A stretch of 64,000 nt of DNA from an uncultured bacterium (GCA_905215065.1 CAJMOF010000002.1:113960-177959), one strand, 5' to 3'; counted from the stretch's first letter, positions 26,888 to 35,344 are shown. Translations and numbers: made by a program. Notes: generated by a model not told the origin, from the sequence alone.

Positions 26888-27024
26888 GCTTGCGCCCGGG
26901 AGGGCCGCATATGAAGTTTCCTGCTCTACAGTCCTGCGCAAGATGGAAAGCACATTAAGTGCTTTCCTTTGCGTGCGGAACTCGCGATAAACTTCATATG
27001 CGGCCCTCCCGGGCGCAAGCAAAA
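26884..27024 (+). repeat. Long-arm palindromic element A (family 1, forward copy)
   Basis: Two perfectly complementary 36-nt arms (26884-26919 and 26989-27024) enclose a 69-nt core (26920-26988). Inside the core a second hairpin forms: 9 bp (GGAAAGCAC with GTGCTTTCC) around an ATTAA loop, plus a 5-bp lower stem (CGCAA with TTGCG). The core recurs in inverted orientation at 27185-27253 with compensating changes, while the outer arms share only the innermost nine bases (ATGAAGTTT and complement) with that copy. It abuts the pnp terminator. Confidence 0.9.
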
Positions 27025-27152
27025 GGACTGGTTAGTGCCGCTCGCTATTTAGTTAGACAGTCTATTCAGTAGTCAGATTTCAGATCTGTAGATAGCCGCA
27101 GCAGCATCTTCCCAGATAAAACCGACCAAAATAAACCTGTCCCTTTTTGGCA
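27025..27152. other. Spacer between palindromic elements A and B, no gene
   Basis: AT-richer than its surroundings. It holds a 7-bp hairpin AAACCTG / CAGGTTT (27133-27139 with 27151-27157) whose right arm runs into element B. No open frame with a start and ribosome-binding site was found. Confidence 0.6.
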
Positions 27153-27285
27153 GGTTTCCCGTGGGGCGGGCACTGATGAAGTTTATCGCGAGTTCCGCAC
27201 GAACAGGAGGCCACTTAATGTGGCCTCCGTCGTGAGCAGGACTGTAGAGCAGGAAACTTCATCAGTGCCCGCCCCACGGGAAACC
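27153..27285 (-). repeat. Long-arm palindromic element B (family 1, inverted copy)
   Basis: Perfect 32-nt arms (27153-27184 and 27254-27285) enclose a 69-nt core (27185-27253). Read on the minus strand the core aligns to element A without gaps. The inner hairpin is GGAGGCCAC with GTGGCCTCC: three base pairs differ from element A on both sides, and the lower stem is CACGA with TCGTG instead of CGCAA with TTGCG. Flanking single-stranded segments (CCTGCTCTACAGTCCTGC and GTGCGGAACTCGCGAT) are identical in both. Confidence 0.9.
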
Positions 27286-27473
27286 GGCGGGATAGACCGG
27301 TTTGGATGGGGCTTTGATGCATGGGTGGTCTGTTGGTGGGCAAATGGGTATCATACTGTGGTTATTGCATCGACTCTGCGATGCATGTTTGTACGTTCCC
27401 GGCGGTCGGTTTGCCAGAAGCGCCCCGTCGGTTGTTCCGGACCCGTTTCGAAGAAAGGAAACCACACTAACCT
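27286..27473 (+). promoter_or_regulatory. Upstream region and leader of rnj
   Basis: This gap holds a weak promoter candidate (TTGGTG 27333-27338, 16-nt spacer, TACTGT 27355-27360) and a 7-bp hairpin at 27366-27385 (TGCATCG / CGATGCA). AAAGGA at 27454-27459 is the likely, rather distant, ribosome-binding site. Confidence 0.35.
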
Positions 27474-29144
27474 ATGGCAGCTAAAAAATCATCTCCCTTG
27501 AAGATCATCCCGCTTGGCGGCCTTGACGGCATCGGCAAGAACATGACGGTCTTCGAGTGCGGCGACGACATGGTGCTCGTCGACGCTGGCCTCATGTTCC
27601 CGGATGACTCCCAGCCCGGTATCGACCTGGTGCTTCCCGACTACACCTATGTTCTGGAGAACGAGGAGAAGCTCCGCGGTATCATCGTCACCCACGGCCA
27701 CGAGGACCACACCGGTTCGCTTCCGTACCTGCTGCAGGACCTCAACAACAAGGTGCCCATCTTCTCGAGCAAGCTGACGCTCGGTTTTATCGAGGGCAAG
27801 CTCTCCGAGTTCCGCATTCGCGCGCCCAAGTTCCGCGAGGTCAAGGGCGGCAGCCATGTCAACCTCGGCGGCATCTCGCTCGACTTCTTCTCGATGACGC
27901 ACTCCATCCCCGGCGCTCTGGGCGTGTTCATCCGCACCAATCAGGGCACCGTTATGCACACCGGCGACTTTAAGCTCGACCAGACGCCCATCGATGGCGT
28001 CACGCCCGACTACGCCGCTATCAGCCGCTTTGCCAAGCAGGGCATCGACCTGCTGCTTTCCGACTCCACCAATGCCACGGTTCCCGGCTTTACCAAGTCC
28101 GAGGCCGAGGTTGGTCCCAACCTGCTGCACGCCATCAAGAACGCCCCGGGTCGCGTGTTCGTCGCATCGTTCTCGAGCCACATCCATCGTTTGCAGCAGA
28201 TCTGCGATGCCGCCCGCAAGTGCGGCCGTAAGGTCGTCGTGACCGGTCGCTCCATGCTCACTAACACCCGCGTGGCGCGCGAGCTGGGCTACCTCAACAT
28301 CGATGACGCTGATATCATCGATGCCTTCGACATTGATAACCTGCCTGACGACAAGATTGTCGTCATGTGCACCGGTTCGCAGGGCGAGCCGCTGTCGGCC
28401 CTGTCCCGCATGGCCAATGGCGAGCACAAGACGCTCTCCATCCATGAGGGCGATACCGTTATCCTCTCGGCAACTCCTGTTCCCGGCAATGAGAAAGCCG
28501 TCCAGCAGGTCGTCAACAGCCTTGCCAAGCTCGGCTGCGACGTGTGGGATAAGAACCGCGCTCTCGTTCACGTCTCCGGTCACGGTAGCCAGGAGGAGCT
28601 CAAGCTCCTGATTGCCATGGCTAAGCCCACGTACTTTATGCCGGTTCACGGTGAGGCCGTGCATCTGCGCGCCCATGCCCAGCTGGCCCGTAAGATGGGT
28701 CTCAAGGACGATCATATCTTTATCCTCGATAACGGTGACACGCTCGAGATGCGTGGCGGCATCGTCAAGCGCGGCACGCCCGTCGAGTCCGGCGTCGTCT
28801 ACGTCGACGGTCTGCGCATCGGCGATACCGACCCCATCGTCCTGCGCGATCGCCAGAAGCTCGCCAACGACGGTATGGTTACGGCTGTCGCCATCGTCTC
28901 GCTCAAGCACAAGAAGATCGAGGCCATCGAGTTCTCGGGCCGCGGCGTTTCGTTTGCCATCGACGACCAGTTCTCCGAGGATGCCTCCGCGTCCATCATG
29001 AAGACGATCGAGAAGGGCAAGTTCAGCTTTACCAGCAGCGGTTCCGACGCCATTCGCAAGGCCGTGCGCGACTCGCTCTCCAACTTTATCTGGAGCCGTA
29101 CGCGCACTCGCCCGATGATCATCCCGGTCGTCATGGAGGTTTAG
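27474..29144 (+). CDS. rnj: Ribonuclease J
   Basis: Metallo-beta-lactamase/beta-CASP ribonuclease with 5'-to-3' exo- and endonuclease activity, a main mRNA and rRNA processing enzyme in bacteria lacking RNase E. The 556-aa protein has THGHEDHTG at about residues 72-80, HTGDFK near 162, the beta-CASP region with ASFSSHIHR and SRMANGEHK, SATPVPGNE, SGHGSQEEL, YFMPVHGEA and the RNase J C-terminal domain. Together with rny and pnp nearby this window encodes most of a Gram-positive style degradosome. It is followed by ftsK after one base, the common rnj-ftsK pair. Confidence 0.95.
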   Translation: MAAKKSSPLKIIPLGGLDGIGKNMTVFECGDDMVLVDAGLMFPDDSQPGIDLVLPDYTYVLENEEKLRGIIVTHGHEDHTGSLPYLLQDLNNKVPIFSSKLTLGFIEGKLSEFRIRAPKFREVKGGSHVNLGGISLDFFSMTHSIPGALGVFIRTNQGTVMHTGDFKLDQTPIDGVTPDYAAISRFAKQGIDLLLSDSTNATVPGFTKSEAEVGPNLLHAIKNAPGRVFVASFSSHIHRLQQICDAARKCGRKVVVTGRSMLTNTRVARELGYLNIDDADIIDAFDIDNLPDDKIVVMCTGSQGEPLSALSRMANGEHKTLSIHEGDTVILSATPVPGNEKAVQQVVNSLAKLGCDVWDKNRALVHVSGHGSQEELKLLIAMAKPTYFMPVHGEAVHLRAHAQLARKMGLKDDHIFILDNGDTLEMRGGIVKRGTPVESGVVYVDGLRIGDTDPIVLRDRQKLANDGMVTAVAIVSLKHKKIEAIEFSGRGVSFAIDDQFSEDASASIMKTIEKGKFSFTSSGSDAIRKAVRDSLSNFIWSRTRTRPMIIPVVMEV

Positions 29145-29145
29145 T

Positions 29146-31923
29146 TTGGCGCGCGGATCTGCACAAAACGCCAAAGGCAATAAGGCCAACAACCAACCGG
29201 CATCTGCTAAGGGTGCCGGTTCCCATCTTCGTGCCAATAAGGGCCATGAGGCAGACTTCGACGATTTTGAGCCCTTGGTCGAGCCTTCGGCCAATCGCGA
29301 TATCGCTGGTGTGGTCATCGCCGTTTTGGCGATCGCGTCCTTCATTGCCGTGATCTCTCCGGCAACAGCGCCCGTGACGGCTGCGGTTGCCGGTTTCTAC
29401 CACCTGGGCTTTGGTCTGGGCGCCTACGTGCTGCCGATCGTCATCTTGCTGTTTGCCGCCACGCTCTTTTTGGGTGAGGACTCGCCGCTCAACGTGCGCT
29501 CTGTTGCGGGCGGCGCCTTGGTCTTTATCGCTGTCGTCTCCATTCTTTCGCTGATGGTGCCGGGCACGAGCGATTCGTGCGACCTTATGTTTACGCCGCA
29601 GAACCTTTCCGTGTCGGGCGGCTACATTGGTGCCTTTATCGCAAGTGCCTTGCAAAATGCCCTGGGTAAACCTATCGCCATGGTTGTCTTGCTGGGGCTT
29701 GTCGTCGTTGGTTTGGTCATTATCGGCTTTTCGGTGGGTGGCGTTTTGCGCTCCGCACGCGATCGCGCTGCCGATTTTGCCGAGCGTCGACGTGCCGATG
29801 TCAATGCGAGCCCGTGGGGCGATGAAGAGGCCCTGTCTGTTCCCGGCGTTGCTCGTCCGCACCTGAGCATTCTGCGCCAGAAGGGGACTGACGCCGCGGT
29901 GACCACGGTCATGGGTGGCGATGTCGACCCGGTTTTGGATGACGACGAGGACGATGACCCGTTTGTCGACGTATCCGAGTCGGTTGAAGCCGAGCGAGCC
30001 AAGACCACGCTGTTGCCGCGCCGCCATGCCAAGAAGGGCAAGTCTGCGCCTAAGCTCAATACGAGTGAGCCCGACCCGTCTTGGTCCGATAGCGAGATTG
30101 AGCTCACCGAGGGCGATGACGAGGACGACGAGGCTCCGATTGAGACCGCAAAGACAACTTTGCTGCCGCGTCGCCATGCAAAGCGCGGCCAGGTAACCGG
30201 CCAGCTTTCGATGGAAGACGACCCCGATAAGATCGACGAGTCCGAGCCGCCGTTTGCCGTGAATCCCGTCTCGGCCGCACCTCAGATTCCCGACTTCCTG
30301 AAGCATCCCAAGGTTGCCGATGCGCCTGCCACGAGTGCTATCGAATCGGCTGCGGCTCGTGATGGGGGAGTGGACGACGGCGCCGCAGATAACGAGGGCG
30401 AAGAGGAGGACGGCCTCAAGCTTCCGCCGCTCGAAATCCTGCATGCCAACCCACAGTCGGCTTCCGCCGCGTCTTCGGACAAGGAGCTGGAGCAGACCGC
30501 TGAGTCACTGCAATCCACCTTGCTTGAGTTTGGCCGCAGTGCCCGCGTGGTCGGCTGGATCGCCGGCCCCACGGTGACGACCTTTAAGCTGCAGCCCGGT
30601 GAGGGCGAGCGTGTGAGCAAAATCTCGAGCCTCGAGGACGATATCGCGCTTTCGCTCGCTGCCCAGTCGGTGCGTATCTTTGCCCCGATCCCCGGCACCT
30701 CGCTCGTGGGCATCGAGATTCCCAACCGCAAGCGCCAGAACGTCAATCTGGGCGACGTGCTGCCCTATGTGAAGGGCGGTCCGCTCGAGCTCGCCATCGG
30801 CCGCGACGCCGAGGGCACGCCGGTTGTTGCCGACCTCGCCAAGATGCCTCACCTGTTGATTGCCGGTACGACCGGTTCTGGTAAGTCGGTGATGATCAAC
30901 TCCATCATCACGACCTTGCTCATGCGCGCCCTTCCCGAGGACGTTCGCCTGATTATGGTCGACCCCAAGCGCGTTGAGCTTGCGGGCTATAACGGTCTTC
31001 CGCATCTCTATGTGCCCGTGGTGACCGAGCCTAAGCAGGCCGCGAGCGCTCTGCAATGGGCTGTGTCCGAGATGGAGCGTCGCCTGAAGGTCTTCGAGCG
31101 TCTCAACGTGCGTAAGATCTCGACCTACAACGAAAAGCAGGCTGCTGGCGAGTTTGAGCATTACGACAACCCGCCGCAAAAGATGCCCTACCTGGTCATT
31201 ATCATTGACGAGCTCTCTGACCTGATGATGGTCGCCGGTAAGGATGTCGAGGCCTCGATCGTGCGTATTGCACAGCTGGGCCGTGCCGCCGGTATTCACC
31301 TTATCGTTGCCACGCAGCGCCCCAGCTCCAACGTGGTGACGGGCCTTATCAAGGCCAACATCACCAACCGCATCGCCTTTAACGTCGCCACGGGCATCGA
31401 CTCGCGCGTCATCATCGACCAGATGGGTGCCGAGAAGCTCACCGGTTTGGGCGACATGCTGTTCTCCAAGGTCGACTGGGGCAAGCCCCGCCGTATCCAG
31501 GGCTGCTTTGTCTCGGACGACGAAATCAACGAGATTGTCGAGTTCGTCAAGTCGCAGAGTGAGCCAGACTACCACGAGGAGATCCTGTCTGCCGTGGCGC
31601 CCGCTTCCATGTCCATGGCGGGTGGCGGAGGCATTGTCCGCACCGGAGTAGCCGAGCCGCAAGACGATGATCCACTCATTTGGGAAGCCGCCCATATTGT
31701 GGTGGAATCGCAGCTTGGCTCCACATCTGGCCTGCAACGTCGTCTGAAGGTTGGCTATGCGCGTGCCGGGCGTATTATGGACATGCTGGAAGAAAAGGGT
31801 GTCGTCGGCCCGCCCGACGGTTCCAAGCCGCGCGAGGTCCTGTTGGACGAGGAGGGGCTTGCCGCGCTGGAATCTGTCGATGCCGAGATGGCACGTGAAG
31901 ATCGTGAGTTTGGAGGATTCTGA
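29146..31923 (+). CDS. ftsK: DNA translocase FtsK/SpoIIIE
   Basis: Septum-located DNA pump that clears chromosomes during division. The 925-aa protein has about four N-terminal transmembrane helices (residues 45-200), an acidic linker (about 225-450), and the motor with GTTGSGKSVMINSI (Walker A, 574 onward), IIDELSDLMM (Walker B) and ATQRPSSNVVTG, then a winged-helix gamma domain (SQLGSTSGLQRRLKVGYARAG). The start is TTG at 29146, with GGAGG at 29134-29138. The linker contains the motif AKTTLLPRRHAK twice (residues 285 and 335) with different codons. Its stop overlaps the next start (TGATG). Confidence 0.95.
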   Translation: MARGSAQNAKGNKANNQPASAKGAGSHLRANKGHEADFDDFEPLVEPSANRDIAGVVIAVLAIASFIAVISPATAPVTAAVAGFYHLGFGLGAYVLPIVILLFAATLFLGEDSPLNVRSVAGGALVFIAVVSILSLMVPGTSDSCDLMFTPQNLSVSGGYIGAFIASALQNALGKPIAMVVLLGLVVVGLVIIGFSVGGVLRSARDRAADFAERRRADVNASPWGDEEALSVPGVARPHLSILRQKGTDAAVTTVMGGDVDPVLDDDEDDDPFVDVSESVEAERAKTTLLPRRHAKKGKSAPKLNTSEPDPSWSDSEIELTEGDDEDDEAPIETAKTTLLPRRHAKRGQVTGQLSMEDDPDKIDESEPPFAVNPVSAAPQIPDFLKHPKVADAPATSAIESAAARDGGVDDGAADNEGEEEDGLKLPPLEILHANPQSASAASSDKELEQTAESLQSTLLEFGRSARVVGWIAGPTVTTFKLQPGEGERVSKISSLEDDIALSLAAQSVRIFAPIPGTSLVGIEIPNRKRQNVNLGDVLPYVKGGPLELAIGRDAEGTPVVADLAKMPHLLIAGTTGSGKSVMINSIITTLLMRALPEDVRLIMVDPKRVELAGYNGLPHLYVPVVTEPKQAASALQWAVSEMERRLKVFERLNVRKISTYNEKQAAGEFEHYDNPPQKMPYLVIIIDELSDLMMVAGKDVEASIVRIAQLGRAAGIHLIVATQRPSSNVVTGLIKANITNRIAFNVATGIDSRVIIDQMGAEKLTGLGDMLFSKVDWGKPRRIQGCFVSDDEINEIVEFVKSQSEPDYHEEILSAVAPASMSMAGGGGIVRTGVAEPQDDDPLIWEAAHIVVESQLGSTSGLQRRLKVGYARAGRIMDMLEEKGVVGPPDGSKPREVLLDEEGLAALESVDAEMAREDREFGGF

Positions 31924-33434
31924 TGGCTGCACGCTTTGGTGACATGCTGCTCGAGCAGCGTCGCCGAATGGGCCTTTCCATTCAGCAGGTCGCCAACACC
32001 ATCAAAATCAGGCCGCAGATCATCGAGTTTTTCGAGACCGGTAACTTTGCTTCGATGCCGCCGCGCGGCTATGCGCAGGGCATGATTTCGAGCTATGCTC
32101 GTTTTTTGGGCCTCAATCCGCGCGAGGTCGTCAATGCCTACTTTGACGACCTGATGGCATACGAACGCGAGACGTCGCAGCAGGGCGGTCGTTTTCAGGA
32201 CGCCGCCGGCTACGTCAATTCGCGTTCCTCTGTCGATAACGGGCGCTTCCTGATGGTTCAGGGTGGTCGCTCAACGCGTTATGGTCAGCGTCCGCAGCAG
32301 GCTGGCTATATTACCGAGACGGGGTCCAGTGAGGAAATCCGTTCTCAGCGCGATCGTTTCCGCAGCACGCCTATGCCCGACGATCGTGCGCTTCCCGCTG
32401 CCCGCGGTGTGGTGCGCGATCCCCGTGTCGGCTACGGAGATGGCGGCTATTCCGATCGTGGCTACCGTGGTGTCTCTGCCGGTCGTGCTCTCGGCGGCTA
32501 TGCGGACGCCGATGCCACGCAGGTGACGCCGCGTCTTCGCTCTCAATCACAGCCGTATGGCCAGCGCTCTTCGGCTCCGCGTGCGGGCCAGCGTGGCTAT
32601 CAAGGCCGCGGTGAACTTGCGCCCCGCTCGGGTCAGCGCAGCCTTCAGGGCCAGGGTGGCTATCGCGGCCGTTCCGACAGCAATCGTGGTCGTATGCCTC
32701 AGGGAGGCGGCCGCAGCAGTTCCAGTCGTGGACGCGGCGGTTCCCGTACTCCTCAAAACAACGGTCTCGATCCGCGTATCGTCTACGCCGGCATCGGTGC
32801 CGTGGCGTTGCTGCTGATCGTGCTCATCGTGGTACTTCTGCGCGGCTGCGCATCTTCGACGCCCGAGACCACGCCCGAGACGCCCACTGCTACCAAGACG
32901 ACGCCCAAGAAGTCTTCTAAGAAGACCGAAACGGTCGACGAGGATGAGGACACCGATGAGGCGACGGATGAGTCGACCGATTCGGACGCCACCAAGACGA
33001 CGGCTAAAAAGGAAGAAAACGAGGTAACGAAGGTCAAGGTCTCCGTTGCCAAGGGAAAGACCGCCTGGATTGAGGTCAAGGTCGATGGCAAGTCGGTCTA
33101 TGGCGCCCAGGCGACTGGCCCCTTTGAGCAGGAGTACACGCCTGAGTCCTCGATCGAGATCACCACGTCCAAGCCTTCCGATGTCACCGTTACCAAGAAC
33201 GGCGAAAAGGTCCGTTACGATACCAAGACCTCGGGCGTGGCGCGTGTGACGATCACCGTTCCCAAGAAGGAGACGACTGGTTCCGAGAATGGTGAAAGTT
33301 CTGATGGTACCGACACCACCGATGGTACCGACACCACCGACGGCACCGATGCCCAGTCCACGGATGGCGCCGATACCGCAACTGATGACCAGACGCCCAC
33401 CGATTCTACCGACTATTCGTACGATAGCTACTAA
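31923..33434 (+). CDS. RodZ-like helix-turn-helix membrane protein with disordered linkers
   Basis: The 503-aa protein begins with a RodZ-type helix-turn-helix (FGDMLLEQRRRMGLSIQQVA, residues 5-70), then a long Arg/Gly/Gln/Ser-rich, probably disordered segment (about 75-280), one transmembrane helix (about 287-309), a Thr/Lys/Asp/Glu stretch, a DUF4115-like beta domain (VKVSVAKGKTAWIEVKVDGK, about 360-445) and a Thr-Asp repeat tail. RodZ links MreB to the envelope in rods; the domain order fits, though the linker is unusually long. It overlaps ftsK by one base, so it is probably co-transcribed and may act in division or envelope growth. Confidence 0.8.
   Translation: MAARFGDMLLEQRRRMGLSIQQVANTIKIRPQIIEFFETGNFASMPPRGYAQGMISSYARFLGLNPREVVNAYFDDLMAYERETSQQGGRFQDAAGYVNSRSSVDNGRFLMVQGGRSTRYGQRPQQAGYITETGSSEEIRSQRDRFRSTPMPDDRALPAARGVVRDPRVGYGDGGYSDRGYRGVSAGRALGGYADADATQVTPRLRSQSQPYGQRSSAPRAGQRGYQGRGELAPRSGQRSLQGQGGYRGRSDSNRGRMPQGGGRSSSSRGRGGSRTPQNNGLDPRIVYAGIGAVALLLIVLIVVLLRGCASSTPETTPETPTATKTTPKKSSKKTETVDEDEDTDEATDESTDSDATKTTAKKEENEVTKVKVSVAKGKTAWIEVKVDGKSVYGAQATGPFEQEYTPESSIEITTSKPSDVTVTKNGEKVRYDTKTSGVARVTITVPKKETTGSENGESSDGTDTTDGTDTTDGTDAQSTDGADTATDDQTPTDSTDYSYDSY
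33303..33350 (+). repeat. 18-nt tandem repeat in the RodZ-like gene
   Basis: Two identical 18-nt units (33303-33320, 33321-33338) and a partial diverged third encode a repeated Asp-Gly-Thr-Asp-Thr-Thr peptide at the C-terminus. Copy number may vary by slippage. Confidence 0.8.
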
Positions 33435-33460
33435 GCCGCTCGTACGCGAAAGGAAACATC

Positions 33461-33958
33461 ATGGCTAAAGATTCCAGCTTCGACGTCGTGTCCGAGGTCA
33501 ACATGCAAGAGGTCGACAACGCCTTCCAGCAAACCACGCGCGAGATTTCCCAGCGCTATGACCTGAAGGATTCCGGCGCCACGATCGAGCTTTCGAAGGG
33601 CGACAAGCTCTTTACGATCAACGCCCCGGCCGACTTTGTCTCCAAGCAGATTATCGAGGTGCTGAGCTCCAAGCTCATCAAGCGCGGCATCGACCTCAAG
33701 GCTGTCTCGTGGGATGCCCCGCAGGCGGCATCGGGCGGCACCGTGCGCGTGCTCGGCCATATCGTCGAGGGTATCGACCAGGCGACCGCCAAGAAGATCA
33801 ACAAGGACATCAAGGACCAAAAGCTCAAGGTCAAGGTGACTATCGAGGCCGACAAGCTGCGTGTTTCCTCTGCTTCGAAGGACGCGTTGCAGACCGTGAT
33901 CCAGTTCCTGCGCGACCAGGACTACGGCCAGCCGCTGCAGTTCACCAACTACCGCTAA
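33461..33958 (+). CDS. yajQ: YajQ family nucleotide-binding protein (DUF520)
   Basis: The 165-aa protein starts MAKDSSFDVVSEVNMQEVDNA and has YDLKDSGATIEL, LSSKLIKRGIDLKAV, KINKDIKDQKLKVK and a C-terminal FLRDQDYGQPLQFTNYR, the full DUF520 pattern with two ferredoxin-like halves. Family members bind nucleotides or tRNA, and some proteobacterial members bind cyclic di-GMP; the role here is unknown. GAAAGGA precedes the ATG. It lies between the RodZ-like gene and rimO. Confidence 0.92.
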   Translation: MAKDSSFDVVSEVNMQEVDNAFQQTTREISQRYDLKDSGATIELSKGDKLFTINAPADFVSKQIIEVLSSKLIKRGIDLKAVSWDAPQAASGGTVRVLGHIVEGIDQATAKKINKDIKDQKLKVKVTIEADKLRVSSASKDALQTVIQFLRDQDYGQPLQFTNYR

Positions 33959-33985
33959 TATCATTCGAAAGGACTGCTCTTCAAC

Positions 33986-35335
33986 ATGGATACACCGTTG
34001 GGCTCCGTGCTCTACATCACCCTCGGGTGCGCTAAGAACGAGGTTGACACCGACCGCATGCGTTCTCTTTTGACCGCCGCGGGCTACGAGGAGGCATTCG
34101 ACCCACAGGATGCCGATATCGCCATCGTCAATACATGCTCGTTCCTCGCCTCCGCAACGTCCGAGAGCATCGAGACCACGCTCGAGCTCGCCAACGAGGT
34201 TCAGGACGGCGTTCGTTCTTGCCCCATCGTCATGTGCGGCTGTGTGCCGTCGCGCTATGGCGACGACCTGCCTGACGAACTGCCCGAGGTCGCTGCCTTT
34301 GTGAAGGCCGACGAGGAGGATGGCATCGTGGCGGTCATCGATGGCGTGCTGGGTGTCGAGCGCGAGATTGCCGCCTATATTCCGCAGGTCAAGCGCACCG
34401 TCGAGGGCGCTGTCGCCTACGTCAAGATCTCCGATGGCTGCAACCGCTTCTGTAGCTTCTGCATGATCCCGTATATCCGCGGTCGTTATCACTCGCGCAA
34501 TGCCGAGAGCATTATTTCCGAGGTGCGCGACTTGGTTGCCGGTGGCGTGCGAGAGATCGTGCTGATCGGCCAGGACACGGGTATTTGGGGCACCGACTTT
34601 GCCGACGAAGACGTCACCGATGGCTCGCCGCGCAATCTGGCGCAGCTGCTGCATGCCGTCGCCGAGGCCGTGCGCCCGCACAACGTCTGGGTCCGCGTGC
34701 TCTACCTGCAGCCCGAGGGCATGACTGACGAGCTCATTGAGACCATTCGTGATACGCCCGAGGTGCTGCCCTATATCGATATCCCCGTGCAGCACTGCGA
34801 CGCGCGCATCCTCAAGGCTATGCGCCGTTCTGGTTCGCGCCAGGAGCTCGAGGACCTGTTCCGCGATCTGCGTGAGCGCATCCCCGGCATCGTGATCCGT
34901 TCCACGGCCATGGTCGGCTTCCCGACCGAGACCGACGACGAGTTCCGCGACCTTATCGACTTTATGGACACCGTCGGCTTCGACTACACGAGCGTCTTTG
35001 CCTACTCGCAGGAGGAGGGCAGCCTGGCCGCCAAGATGGAGGGCCAGGTCGACGAAGAGGTCAAGCTCGAGCGCGCCCAGGAGGCCATGGACCTGGCCGA
35101 GTCGCTCGGTTTTGCTGCAACTGCCGCACATGTGGGCGAGCGCGCCCAGGTGATTGTCGACGGTATCGAAGAGACCGAGGACGGCGCCGAGCTGATCGGA
35201 CATGCCTGGTTCCAGGCGCCTGATTCCGATGGCGCGGTGCATCTGGATGCCAGCGAGGCATCTGTGGGCGATATTCTGACGGTCGAGTTTACCGATAGCT
35301 TCTGCTATGAGCTTATCGGCCATGTTGTGGAGTAG
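33986..35335 (+). CDS. rimO: Ribosomal protein S12 methylthiotransferase RimO
   Basis: Radical SAM enzyme that methylthiolates an Asp of ribosomal protein S12. The 449-aa protein has YITLGCAKNEVDTDRM, IVNTCSFLASATSESI and MCGCVPSRYGDDL in the UPF0004 domain, SDGCNRFCSFCMIPYIRGRYHSR in the SAM domain (near 150), and a C-terminal TRAM domain. The GCAKN and CSFL signatures identify RimO rather than MiaB or MtaB. ATG at 33986 with GAAAGGA upstream. It is followed by pgsA and cinA in the order typical of Gram-positive rimO-pgsA-cinA-recA loci. Confidence 0.94.
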   Translation: MDTPLGSVLYITLGCAKNEVDTDRMRSLLTAAGYEEAFDPQDADIAIVNTCSFLASATSESIETTLELANEVQDGVRSCPIVMCGCVPSRYGDDLPDELPEVAAFVKADEEDGIVAVIDGVLGVEREIAAYIPQVKRTVEGAVAYVKISDGCNRFCSFCMIPYIRGRYHSRNAESIISEVRDLVAGGVREIVLIGQDTGIWGTDFADEDVTDGSPRNLAQLLHAVAEAVRPHNVWVRVLYLQPEGMTDELIETIRDTPEVLPYIDIPVQHCDARILKAMRRSGSRQELEDLFRDLRERIPGIVIRSTAMVGFPTETDDEFRDLIDFMDTVGFDYTSVFAYSQEEGSLAAKMEGQVDEEVKLERAQEAMDLAESLGFAATAAHVGERAQVIVDGIEETEDGAELIGHAWFQAPDSDGAVHLDASEASVGDILTVEFTDSFCYELIGHVVE

Positions 35336-35344
35336 GAGAGCGTC

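Noticed and set aside
24539..27022. 827-codon open frame on the minus strand opposite pnp
   Set aside because: It is the mirror of a GC-rich coding gene with biased third positions, has no ribosome-binding site or recognisable domain, and pnp is certain.
26884..27024. Element A as an intrinsic terminator or attC site
   Set aside because: No T-tract follows the stem, a good pnp terminator already precedes it, and integron core-site boxes are not seen.
26884..27285. Palindromic pair as an invertible promoter (inverton)
   Set aside because: The two copies share cores but not arms; recombination between identical inverted repeats would be expected to homogenise or exchange the arms, and no invertase or strong promoter lies within the spacer.
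27220..27501. 93-codon plus-strand frame starting in element B
   Set aside because: It begins inside the palindrome core and runs into rnj out of frame, with no ribosome-binding site.
27489..29345. 618-codon open frame on the minus strand opposite rnj
   Set aside because: Antisense shadow of rnj; low-complexity Leu/Ala/Gly/Asp composition and no domain.
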